Shown piece after piece: positions 11,159-20,545 of a stretch of 64,000 bases of DNA. The translations under genes and the position numbers were made by a program. Position 1 is the first letter of the stretch. Every line of letters starts with the position of its first letter. The notes beneath the pieces were generated by a model. It did no database searches. It was given only the letters and a program-made list of their open reading frames with translations, and was not told where the DNA came from. The DNA is from Tetrastigma voinierianum (lineage: Eukaryota > Streptophyta > Magnoliopsida > Vitales > Vitaceae), in contig JAEQBH010004550.1 in assembly GCA_016808115.1 (NCBI GenBank), positions 417,710 through 481,709 of the forward strand, read 5' to 3'.

Positions 11159-12477
11159 TGTGAGACCTAAAATCCTCGTATTCTGGGGCCGGATAAATGG
11201 TAATTTCGGCCGTAACCGGAATTTTTCTGCATCTCTGATGACGAAACTGACTTCACCGTCGAGAACTGCCTCTCACAAATCTAGCTACCACGCCGAATTT
11301 CTTGCCGATTCGGCGCCACGACCCCACGCTTTTTCACATGGCCAAGTAGTCTGATGACACGCAGAGGTTAGCGAGATGCCACATGGCACCTCAAAAGGTG
11401 TGACACTTGGCATAAAAGAAATGGTTCACATTGAGCCACATGGGCGGCATGATCCCATGGCTCACAATGATCCACTCTGGAAAGCATGATGTCAAAAGGA
11501 AATAAAGAAACAAAGCAAAAGGAAACGTGAATGAGTGAAGAAAGAAAAGATCCGTGTGAGGTCTGGATCTCATTTTCTAGAGAGAGAGTCTCTTCCTTCT
11601 CTCTAGGTTTGTAGCCGATCCGACCGACGGATTCCTTCGAGACAAGAAGGGAAGTTGTTCTACACGAAGAGGACAACGAGTGGACTCCGGTTTTAGGGAG
11701 TTTCTATCTACAAACTCCGGAAAGGTAGGGGTTTTTCTCCTACTTTACTTTACTTCTTTTCATCAAGGGTTATGTAATGGATTGTGGATTTGTTGAGGCC
11801 TGGATGGTCGTGGGTTTCGCCTGGGGTGCCTTAATCGAAAGCTAAGAAATCCCTGTAGCCGCTTTTGGATAGTCCACGGACCGCTTGTGTGTGATCGCGG
11901 TGACGTGGTGTTGCTGCCATGAGAAAATAACATGCCGACAGGATGTCGTGCGCTCCAAGACGTGGATCACGGATTGTGCTTAAACATGTGAGGTAGCCAA
12001 CCTTATGTTATTGTCATAAATTGAATAACATGATGCATGAGATTTAATTATGTTAATATATGCATGAGTGATATATTAGCATGTGCTGGATGTTTGTGTG
12101 CCATTGCATTGCACTTAGGTGGGGAGTAATCCAAGTAGGGAAATTCCACTACTGGGCTTTGCCTCACCTCGCCGCGGGACTATTTTTTAGGTACCGCACG
12201 CGCTGGGGATGGAACGCTCCGGGCCTTAGAGGTAAGAAACGGCCAAGATGGCCCTCTCTTGTATTTTTTGTAAAATTCTGGGCATAAGACCCAGTTTTGT
12301 ATAAATCAGAATTAAATACAATTGTAATAAATCATTTTTGTATAAAATGTACATTTTTGGCGAGTGGATGTAGGCCCGCGGGCCATTTTTGACACATGCA
12401 CGTCTCATGACATGAGACATGTGGGTGAGATTTCGCTGGTCACTGGCAGTCAACGACACCCCGGATTGAGCGCCACA
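11159..12477 (+). repeat. 5' LTR of the gag-only gypsy element
   Basis: It starts tgtgagacct and ends gagcgccaca, 1319 bases, and aligns throughout with 16875-18318. Conserved blocks include ggtaatttcgg, tgacacttggcataaaagaa, gtagccgatccgaccgac, tgtgctggatgtttgtgtgc and gacaccccggatt near the end. The short frames here are LTR sequence, not genes. Confidence 0.92.
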
Positions 12478-12482
12478 AATGA

Positions 12483-12499
12483 TGGTATCGTAGCTAAGG
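12483..12499 (+). promoter_or_regulatory. Primer binding site, initiator-tRNA-Met type
   Basis: tggtatcgtagctaagg lies 5 bases after the 5' LTR and resembles the usual TGGTATCAGAGC complementary to the 3' end of initiator methionine tRNA, with two differences. Confidence 0.8.
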
Positions 12500-13180
12500 C
12501 AAACTACTCCTGGGAGCTCTGGTGGTGTAGAAACAGCATAATGAGCATACCTAGGACCTTGTGGCACTGGATAGATCATACATCAGGCATTTTGGTGAAT
12601 TAAATGTGATGTGTGATGGTGTATAACATGTTTGTTGGTGACCAGGCTGAATTGTATGCTCGTGAGTAGCATAGGAAAAGCAAGGAATCGCAGGTCGAGA
12701 AAACACAACCTTAGATGTTCCAGATCCCGCGTAATGTACCAGAAAAAAAAAAAAACAAGAAATAAATGAAAAAAAATATATATTTTTCTGGACAATGCTC
12801 CAGTTTTTGAACATGAACTAAATGGGTTTTGTGGAATTCTGGAAATTTATTCCGGGGCCAGACAAGGAAAGAATTGAAATTAAATTCTAGAAATTGTATG
12901 GGTAAAGAGCAATGGTACAAGATATCGCATCTTTAGGAGAAAGGTGGAAGGTTAATGGAGGAAAAAAATTTTGATTTTTCGGCGTTGTTCCGGGCTTTGG
13001 AATAGCAGACGGTGTTGTGAGATTCTGTGGAGGTTGTTCCGCCAAGACATGGAAAAAAAGAGTTGAAATTCAACCTTAAATTCTAAGTTTAGTATATGTC
13101 AGGGTTAGGCTAATGATCAATGGAGTAGCGTAAAAGAAGGTCAGCCGGATGAAAAAAAAAAATATTTTCGCCGCAGGTTA
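12500..13180 (+). other. Untranslated leader of the gypsy element, AT-rich part
   Basis: No frame is conserved with known proteins. A-runs and repeated phrases such as tggaaatttattccggggcc and ggtggaaggttaatgg suggest old duplications inside the leader. Confidence 0.45.
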
Positions 13181-13189
13181 GGACTGCTT

Positions 13190-13990
13190 GAGGTCACACT
13201 GCGTGCTTGGGACGCGGAGGTCGCGACCAGAAGAATGGCGCCGCCGACCGGCCGAAAGTACAGCCAGGTCAGCTGATGTCGCGATATCATGTTAACGCCG
13301 CGATAATGGGTGGCAAAGAGGGAGGTCATGGCGCTTTGAGGCCGCCGACGAGCGTAGACGCAGGCCGGTGATGACTTGAGGCGTCGCCATACGGCGCCGC
13401 GACGTGAGCGCATGGTCGTATTGGCGATATCATCGGTATGTCGCGACACGGGCGGCGACGTTAAACAAAGTGTCGCTAAGATGAACTTTGGCGTCACGAC
13501 ATGGGCTAGCGGGTTAGGTCGGGCTTGATGTCGCTGGAGCACGGATTCGAAGCGTCGCGGATAATGGACATCGGGCTCGAGAGGTCGCGACAAGAAGACG
13601 GCATGTCGCGATACGGGTTACCTTCGTGATGTCACGACACGGGTTGATGTCGCGACACAGGCGGCGACCGTTTGAGGTCGGACGGACGGTGTCGCAACAC
13701 CGATATGATGTCGCTGGTTACGACTCGGTGTTGATGTCGACATCGCGACGCCGACATGGGCGCTTGGATTCGGGCAAGGCAGGAGGTCGACAAGCCCCAC
13801 GACTGGGTGCCACGGTCACACCGCGCACGCCGAGCCGCCTGCGCTCGGCCGGCAAGCGCGACATGGGCGCAGGGCGCGTGCCAGCGCCCACCTACTCGGG
13901 CACCGCACGCCAGCAGGCGCGCGCGACATGGGTCTCCTCTGGTGCGCGCATTGTGCACCCAACCCGCTTTTGGTTCGCACCGCTTACGCC
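13190..13990 (+). repeat. GC-rich leader with an irregular array of GTCGCGAC palindromes
   Basis: The core GTCGCGAC and close variants recur about a dozen times between 13190 and 13760. Perfect palindromes are GGTCGCGACC at 13219-13228 and TGTCGCGACA at 13439-13448 and 13648-13657. The consensus around them is roughly gatgtcgcgacacggg. From about 13780 to 13990 the sequence stays GC-rich without the core. The region lies between the PBS and the gag start. Frames on both strands are open only because the sequence is GC-rich and repetitive. Confidence 0.8.
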
Positions 13991-14338
13991 ATTGTTTGAT
14001 CACCGCTCATGGACACCGCTCATGTGGATTTCAAAAAAAAACAAAAACAAAAAACAAAATTTAAAATTTTCGTAGATGATTTAATATATAAAATATTTAT
14101 ATGGAATTTACTATAAATGCAAATACGTAGATAAGAAAAATTTTTTTTTTTTTACTTGCAGGTGTGAATAGTGTCTCGAGGTCGCATTTTCAAATTTCGG
14201 TATACTTATTGAAATTAATTGCTTTGACATGGTGTATGAAAAAAAAAAAATTTCCGTGGTATGAATAGTATCTCTGGCCGTATACTGGAGCCTTAGGATA
14301 ATAAGATTGAAATTTAATCTACCACTGACTTCAGGTAG

Positions 14339-15480
14339 ATGGCTAGTAGAGGACGCAGGATGTGGAGGACGCCCTACAGGCACCGGTCGCACACCACCGA
14401 CATTCACCCCAAACCTGCCTTGATCGGCATGATGCCTACGAGGCCGAGGTGTTATGGCACAAGTATCGCACACACGTCAGAAGGGTAGCCTGTGAGGTCC
14501 TAAGAACCTCCAGGGGTTTAAAGCGCACCATCCTCCGACACTACAGGGGAGGAGATCCATGCAGGCGACCATTGGTTTATGCAAGACAGAACATACTGAG
14601 GCTGCGGAGACCACCTCCGATACACGACTCAGATCGTGTTAGCCGGTGATTCAACTTAGAGGGCGAGGCCCGTATGGTGGAGATGGGTTAGACTTCTAGA
14701 GACTTAGAGGCTATGCATATGGGCAGAGTTTCAGAGCTGCCTAGCGGTAAGTATTTTCCAGAGATCCATGAGAGGTACGCGAAAAGCTCAAGAGTTCCCG
14801 GAGTCAGCAAGGGGCGATGATCGTGATGGACTACGGGCTAGATTCACGTAGTTAGCCCGGGATGGTCGATGATTACGCGGGCCAGACATGGCCAAGGTTA
14901 GGAAATTCGAGAATGGGCTGAAGTTGTCCATTCGGGGCGTGATCGCGATTCGCCACGGACATGGACTCATGGTCGGGACTAGCTTCCACCATGAGAGAGA
15001 TCGATATTCCAACACCTGACGCGTTGGTGGCAGGGTGCACCATCTTCTCTGTTCCGTGGAAGAGGCGTATGACTGCCTTCACACGAAGTTTCGTGACCAG
15101 GCCGATTTGGCTGCTAGTCGCAGGCGTATTGTTGGCTTCGCTCGACAAATGGCATGTGAGACTGATCGCCCGCAGACAGGATCCCAGGATTTTGGGGGGC
15201 AACAAGAACCCGCTAGTCAGAGAACACGAGAGCGCAGCTGCTCCCTCCACACCCTAGCACGGCCCGAGGAACCGCTTCGCCGGGGCGCTACAGCACCTTC
15301 TGGCTGCACAGGGCCGTAGGGGGCCGCAGTGTGGTCGAGGTCGGGTACGTAGACCACAGCGAGATTTAGTCGCAGGCGCACTATATGTTATTTCGCCGAC
15401 ACTGGGCATATGAGGCGAGATTGTCCTAGAGGCAGAGATCTCGGTACGTAGGATCGAAAGCGTCGGGATAAATTCGACAT
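14339..15480 (+). pseudogene. gag: Degraded gypsy gag with zinc-knuckle relic
   Basis: The ATG at 14339 opens a basic N-terminus, MASRGRRMWRTPYRHRSH, typical of Tekay/Del-like gag, which stops after about 49 codons. Later parts read only in pieces. Near the end, 15386-15424 reads CYFADTGHMRRDCPRG, the CCHC zinc knuckle that binds genomic RNA, but the second cysteine is missing where CYFCG would be expected. This looks like a small deletion. Downstream I see no protease or RT. The gene is dead but identifies the element as gypsy. Confidence 0.7.
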
Positions 15481-15949
15481 GCAGGCACGCTCTACTCGCA
15501 CTTGGCTGACTAGAGTAACGCTTAAATCGATGCATCATATTCATTCATCAAGCAGATCATCCGGTGTGACTCGATTCGGGGCTTAGAGGTTGAGACCTTT
15601 AGAGAAGCCAGATGTGGATGTTTTCCCCTAGGGCAGGGGTAGTGGTGAGAGTCAACTGGAGTAGGCCTGGATCAGAGCCGATGGGGCGGACCCCCAGGGG
15701 AATCGCATCAGGAGGGAGTGAGGCGCACGGAGACATCGCGTCGAGTCGGGTGTGGGTGCACGGCATTGTCATTCACCACTCTTGGTGAGTGTGGGCTGAA
15801 GTCGTCTGACTACGTCCAACGAAGACTCATAGCTAGAACTCAAATGAAGAGAAAGTAATGTGTCAGCAAAGCAAGAAGGAGTCAAGCACTCCTTGTGAAA
15901 GATTCTAAGTGGAAGAAGGAGACCCGCTTAGTATCCGAAAGATTCTCAG
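15481..15949 (+). other. Internal region of the gypsy element, no domain recognised
   Basis: GC-moderate sequence between the gag relic and the minisatellite. This is where pol would be expected, but no pol motif is visible in any frame. Confidence 0.5.
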
Positions 15950-16475
15950 ATGTGGGTGTAAGAGACCCGAAGATATCCCAAATTTCTCGTGAGGTGTAAG
16001 AGACCCAGGAGCGATCCCGACTTCGTGGAGGGTGTAAGAGACCCGGAGCGATCCCGAATTTCTCGTGGAGGGTGTAAGAGACCCTGGGAGCGATCCCGAA
16101 TTTCGTGGAGGGTGTAAGAGACCCGGGAGATATCCTGAATTTCCCGTGGGTGTAAGAGACCCGGAGCGATCCCGACTTCATGGTGTAAGAGACCCTGTGA
16201 GCGATCCCGACTTGTGGTGGGTGTAAGAGACCTGAGGATCCCGACTTCTCGTGGTGGGTGTAAGAGACCCGGGGAGCGATCCTGAATTTCTGTGAGGGTG
16301 TAAGAGACCCGGGGAGCGATCCCGAATTTCTGTGAGGGTGTAAGAGACCCGGGAGATATCTCGAATTTCTGTGAGGGTGTAAGAGACCCGGGGAGCGATC
16401 CCACTTCGTGGTGGGCGTAGAGACCCAGGAGCGATTCGACTCTCGTATGGATATAAGAGGCTCGAAGTGTAGGCC
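15950..16475 (+). repeat. 39-bp minisatellite, about 14 units
   Basis: The word gtgtaagagaccc recurs at about 15957, 15995, 16033, 16073, 16113, 16151, 16184, 16222, 16259, 16299, 16339, 16378, 16417 and 16452, with spacings of 33-40, mostly 38-40. Units continue with either gggagatatcc or ggggagcgatccc, then cgaatttc or cgacttc, then tgtgaggg or gtggtggg, so at least two unit types alternate. Frames on the minus strand (15882-16529) are open across it because 39 is divisible by 3, but they show only the repeat. Confidence 0.92.
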
Positions 16476-16859
16476 GAAAAGCTCTATTGCCAGAGAGAGA
16501 AAACACCAGGATATGGTTATCACCCGCACTTAGAGAGTCGGGAGGATGTGAGCCTGGAGAGACCTCGAGATGAGGACATACCTGAGGTGGTTATCACCGC
16601 AGACTTGTAGTCGTTGATGTGGAGCCCGAGCGACTCGAGATTCGGACATACCCAATGGAAATTTTATTCGGTGTTGGTGAACCCGAAGGGTTCGGGCTTT
16701 ACGGATGTTGGTCTACAGACATGAATTGTGCCGACAAATTCATTAGATTGTCGCTGATCAGGACTCGGGCACACACTACAATAACGCAGAATTTGGTTGT
16801 GTAGGTCGCATATGCACGTGGTTGGGATACAGAGGTGCATGGAATTTCGACGAAATTCT

Positions 16860-16874
16860 TTTAAGGGGGGAGAA
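16860..16874 (+). promoter_or_regulatory. Polypurine tract of the gypsy element
   Basis: ttaaggggggagaa directly precedes the tgtgagacct start of the 3' LTR, the expected place for the plus-strand primer. Confidence 0.88.
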
Positions 16875-18318
16875 TGTGAGACCTCTAAAATCCGTATTCC
16901 CTAAAGCGGATAAAATGGTAATTTCGGTCAAACCGAATTTTTCTAGATCTCGATGACGAAACTAGTTTCACCGCTGGAATCGCCTCGCAAATCTAAATTT
17001 ACCACGCGAATTTCGCTGATTCCGAGGTCGTAATTTCACGCTTTTCAAGGCGCCGTGCTCCACGACACGCGCAGAAAGTACAGACGCCACATGCTGACCT
17101 CAAAAGGTGACACTTTAAGATAAAAGAAATGGCTCACATCGGTCACACGGGTGGCACGATCCCATGGCCACAATGATCCACTGGTCGCGGGACGACGCCG
17201 CGTCGAACAGCAAATAAAAGTTAGTGCCGACGAAAATCGAGGTTCACACACCGCCTTTGGGCCGTGGATAAGCTTCCTCCTTTCAATCTGATACGTTGAA
17301 TGCTCCAAAAGAGAGAGAAAACTAAAGAGAAAGGAGAAACGAGAAGCCAGAGAAATGAAAGAGTAAAAAAGAAAGAGAAATGAGAAAAGAAACAAAAGCA
17401 AAAGGAAACGTGAGCGTGAGGAGAAAGAAAAGATCCAGGAGGCCTGATCTCATTTTCTGTGAGAGAGAGTCTTCCTTCTCCCAGTTTGTAGCCGATCCGA
17501 CCGACGGATTCCTTCGAGACAAAGGGAAGTTGTTATACACGAGGACAACGAGTGATTCCGCTTTAGGGAGTTTCTATCTACAAACCCTGAAAGGCAGAGG
17601 TTTTTCTCCTACTGTTTTACTTTTCGCTAAGGGTTATGTAATGGATAAGGGATTTGTCGAGGCTTCTGACGGCCGCGGGTTTCGCCCAAAAGCTTTGGAC
17701 CTAGTTAAGAAATCCTAGAGTGTTTCGATAGTCCACTCGACCGCTTGTGCGGATCAGGTGGATGTGTTGTTGCCATGAGAAAATAACATGCCGATTGTGA
17801 TGTCGGCAAGCCCAAGATGGATCGCCGGACAGTTTTGAAATTTCATGTGAGCTAACCTTATGTTATTGTCATAAATTGAATAACATGATGCATGAGATTT
17901 AATTATGTTAATATATGCATGAGTGATATATTAGCATGTGCTGGATGTTTGTGTGCCATTGCATTGCACTTATGTTTTATAATCCAAGAAATTCCACTAC
18001 CGGGCTTTACTCACCCCGGGTCGTGACTATTTTTTTAGGTACCAAGACGCCATTGGGACGGAACGCTCGGGCCTTAGAGGCGCAACCGCCAAGATGGCCC
18101 TTGTATTTTGTAAAATTCTCGCAAAAAGACCCGCTTTTGTATAAATTGTAATTAAACACAATCAGAATAAATCATTTTTGTATAAATTGTACATTTTTAC
18201 GAGTAGGATGTGTAGGCCCAAGTGGCCATTTTTAATATGTACGTGTCTCATGACATGAGACATATAGATTTCCTCGCGGGTCGACAGTCAACCCGACACC
18301 CCGGATTGGGCGCCTACA
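16875..18318 (+). repeat. 3' LTR of the gag-only gypsy element
   Basis: It starts tgtgagacct and ends gcgcctaca, 1444 bases. It aligns with the 5' LTR along its length but with many substitutions and indels; it is about 125 bases longer, partly from extra purine-rich sequence near 17290-17400. Confidence 0.92.
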
Positions 18319-18640
18319 ATGGGGCTCGGCTGGGGCTCAAGGATTTAAACGTGCTATGTTGGAAGTGGATTTGAAACCCGTGGTCAGGTGGTTACTAGCT
18401 AGCAATGAGCCTAGGGTTATCGCTTAATGAATTTAATTCAAGTATGCAAAAGAAGGAATCGGAGCAAATTCTGGGAAGTTCATATTGTCTAAGGCCTACA
18501 GAATGTATAGAGCAACAGACTTGCTTGCTTGAGCAGCACTTCATCATGATCGTGGAGTGAAATATCTTGATGTTTCACCATTAGAGTTGCGTCAAGTGAG
18601 CTTATTAGAAAGTATGAGGGCTAAAAGGCCTGTATTTTAG
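18319..18640 (+). pseudogene. LINE RNase H C-terminal part
   Basis: Across frames the text reads LEVDLKPVVRWLLASNEPRV, then AYRMYRATDLLA, then DRGVKYLDVSPLELRQVSLL. These match the catalytic ExDSxxV strand, the YREANxxADxLA helix and the closing DxPPxELxxL segment of plant LINE RNase H domains. The reading begins right after the target-site duplication of the gypsy element, so that element probably inserted into this LINE. Stops show it is inactive. Confidence 0.75.
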
Positions 18641-18946
18641 TTTTGGTTTAACTTTTAGCCTAAGCCATTTATTTTTGTTTTTATTTTCGGGTACTACTCC
18701 TTGTAAGTTTAATCTACACTTCTTTTGCATCAAGATGGTTAGCCTGAGTAAAACCAATAACCAAAATAATAAAAACAAAAATAATAGAATGAAGAGAAAT
18801 AAATCCAAAGAGAAAAACAACCAAGTCTGTGAAATCGCCACCCTCCTTAAACATATTTGTCTTCTTCGTTTGTGCTTTGAGATTTCCAAGGCGTTTGTCT
18901 CCTAGAATAAAACGATTGTCAAATGGTTAACAAAAACACTTTTTTT
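18641..18946. other. Probable LINE 3' untranslated sequence and A-rich DNA
   Basis: T-rich then A-rich sequence follows the RNase H stop. No coding frame is convincing. Confidence 0.4.
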
Positions 18947-19209
18947 TGTCATTCCGACGAACTAAAAATGTGTTCTCTTTATTACCAACAAAAGGAGGAT
19001 GGATAGAAAACATAAGACTGGATAAACTTGAGTTTTATATTATGAAAGACTCCGACATCCTTATATAGAAGGAAAACCCGACTATTGACCTTCAAGAATG
19101 CCAAAGGGTTTGGTTTTCTAGATATTCCTGGAATTTTGAACCAACTTCTAGAATTTTGAACCATTTAATGGTTCAAGGAATTTATTAATTTCATTCACAT
19201 TTTCCAACA
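18947..19209 (-). repeat. Short copia LTR, minus strand
   Basis: On the minus strand the block starts TGTTGGAAAATGTG at 19209 and ends near GGAATGACA at 18947, 263 bases. It contains a TATA box (plus-strand ttatatagaa, 19061-19070) and an AATAAAG-like signal near the end, the order expected in an LTR. Its left neighbour in element orientation is a purine tract. Confidence 0.75.
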
Positions 19210-19221
19210 ATTCCTCACATG
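19210..19221 (-). promoter_or_regulatory. Polypurine tract before the minus-strand copia LTR
   Basis: Minus strand CATGTGAGGAAT abuts the TGTTGG start of the LTR. Confidence 0.65.
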
Positions 19222-19909
19222 AATGAAATTAATGACCAAAGACATGACGGACTTAGTAAAAGATCCAACAGTTGAAACATGCATAGGAGAGGTAGACTTT
19301 ACCCTTTGAACCTTCCCTTCTAAAAATATGTTTATTCTACTAACTAAACAGTAAATATGATGTCTTTGAACTGTTATGTTATTTGTGTAGACGATGACAT
19401 ATCTCACACAGGAATCTTCCCAACACATTTTAGTTTTCACTTTTATGTCCATTACACAAGTGACATGCGCCTGGGCTTCGCTAGCTTATCAGAATTGTGC
19501 CCTATTCAATTCCTTTTGAAGCTTCACTCCTCATTTCTCTTAATTTTACATAGGTAATTTCCTAATTAAGAGTAACTCATATCACTCTTGTTGCACTCTC
19601 CATCGTATTAGGGATTATTAAAGGCATAACTTAACCTTCATTTTTAAGAGCATCACTATTGCATCATAGGAATGGACAAGGGAATATTCCCACGGTTCTA
19701 TAATTAAGTCTTTATAATTTAGTTGTCCCTTTTTAACCTAGAACTCGATCTCCAATCAACTAGGGTCATCCAATTATATCGACTTACACTACAGTGAAGC
19801 GAGCTTTGGGCTAGGGTCACCGGCCCCAACCAAAAGTAAGACAAAGAACCATACGACATAGACACGGGGGTTAAATGGCTACAACAGCGCTGCACATAGG
19901 AGTGCATAA
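19222..19909 (-). mobile_element. Probable 3' internal region of the same copia element
   Basis: This lies upstream of the polypurine tract in element orientation. No pol motif is readable; it is probably the untranslated 3' end or a degraded internal region. Assignment rests on position only. Confidence 0.4.
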
Positions 19910-20545
19910 TCTATAAGTTATAGTTGCAATTTTAGTTTTGGCCCCTACTAAAGGTGGTTTTACCTATGGATGAGGACATTTTTTGGTCACAATTAAAAAA
20001 GATGACTATGGATGGGGCCATTTCCTAGGCGCAACTATAAGAGATGATTATGGATGAAAGCATTGACTACAACTATAAGGGTGTCTATGGATGGGGTTAT
20101 TTACTCGACATAACTAAAATGGTGGCTATGGATGAAGCTATTTCATGGTCACAACTATAAGGGTGACTATGGATGGAAACATTTTCTCGCCACAACGAAA
20201 AGAGATACCACGGATGGGGTAATTCTTGGCCTCAACTATAAGATGATTATACTTATATTATTTCCCGACCGCAACTATAAGGGTGACTAAGGATAGGTTA
20301 TTTGCTCACGAGCAACTAAAATGCGACTATATTGTGTGGTTATTTGCTCCGCGAACAACTAAAATTCAAGCACACTTATTTCTTCTCTACAACTAAAATT
20401 GTGACTATGGATGGGGACATTTTCTGGCCGCAACTAAAAGAGATGTATTTCCTGACTGCAACTATAACAGATGATTATGAATAAAGCTATCTCCTGACCG
20501 CAACTATAAGGGTGACTATGGATGATACTATTTTTTTTAATTAAT
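19910..20545. repeat. Tandem array of about 45-bp units (gactatggatggggac / gcaactataa)
   Basis: About 14 degenerate units repeat the order: gtgactatggatgggg, a variable cattt or tattt word, cctggccgcaactataag or aactaaaa. Clear units start near 20005, 20085, 20125, 20165, 20400 and 20510. In plants, arrays with 'gcaactaaaa' and 'gtgactatgg' words are known to me from subterminal regions of DNA transposons such as CACTA elements. I do not see convincing CACTA termini or a transposase here, so class is unproven. Confidence 0.75.

Larger units (their letters stand above)
11159..18318 (+). mobile_element. Non-autonomous gypsy-type LTR element with gag traces only
   Basis: The element has both LTRs, a primer binding site, a GC-rich leader, a degraded gag with a zinc-knuckle relic, a 39-bp minisatellite, a polypurine tract and a second LTR. 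Total length is 7160 bases and the internal region about 4.4 kb. I find no protease, reverse transcriptase, RNase H or integrase motif in the interior, so it would need a helper element. The flanks acggg (11154-11158) and atggg (18319-18323) are a 5-bp target site duplication with one C-to-T change. LTR text, PBS and gag opening point to the Tekay/Del-like chromovirus side of gypsy. The LTRs differ by many substitutions and indels, so it is old. Confidence 0.88.

Noticed and set aside
13141..14075. Overlapping Arg/Ala-rich frames on both strands
   Set aside because: GC-rich, palindrome-rich leader keeps many frames open; no family resemblance and no conserved start.
15950..16475. Regularly spaced repeats, CRISPR-like at first sight
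   Set aside because: Units are contiguous and variable without unique spacers, no cas gene is present, and the setting is a plant retrotransposon.
15882..16529. Two long minus-strand frames of repeated GLLHP/SLTP units
   Set aside because: They run through the 39-bp minisatellite; open frames follow from the repeat length, and the element is oriented on the plus strand.
19786..19800. cactacag as a possible CACTA transposon terminus next to the 45-bp array
   Set aside because: It is over 100 bases from the array, there is no matching inverted end and no transposase.
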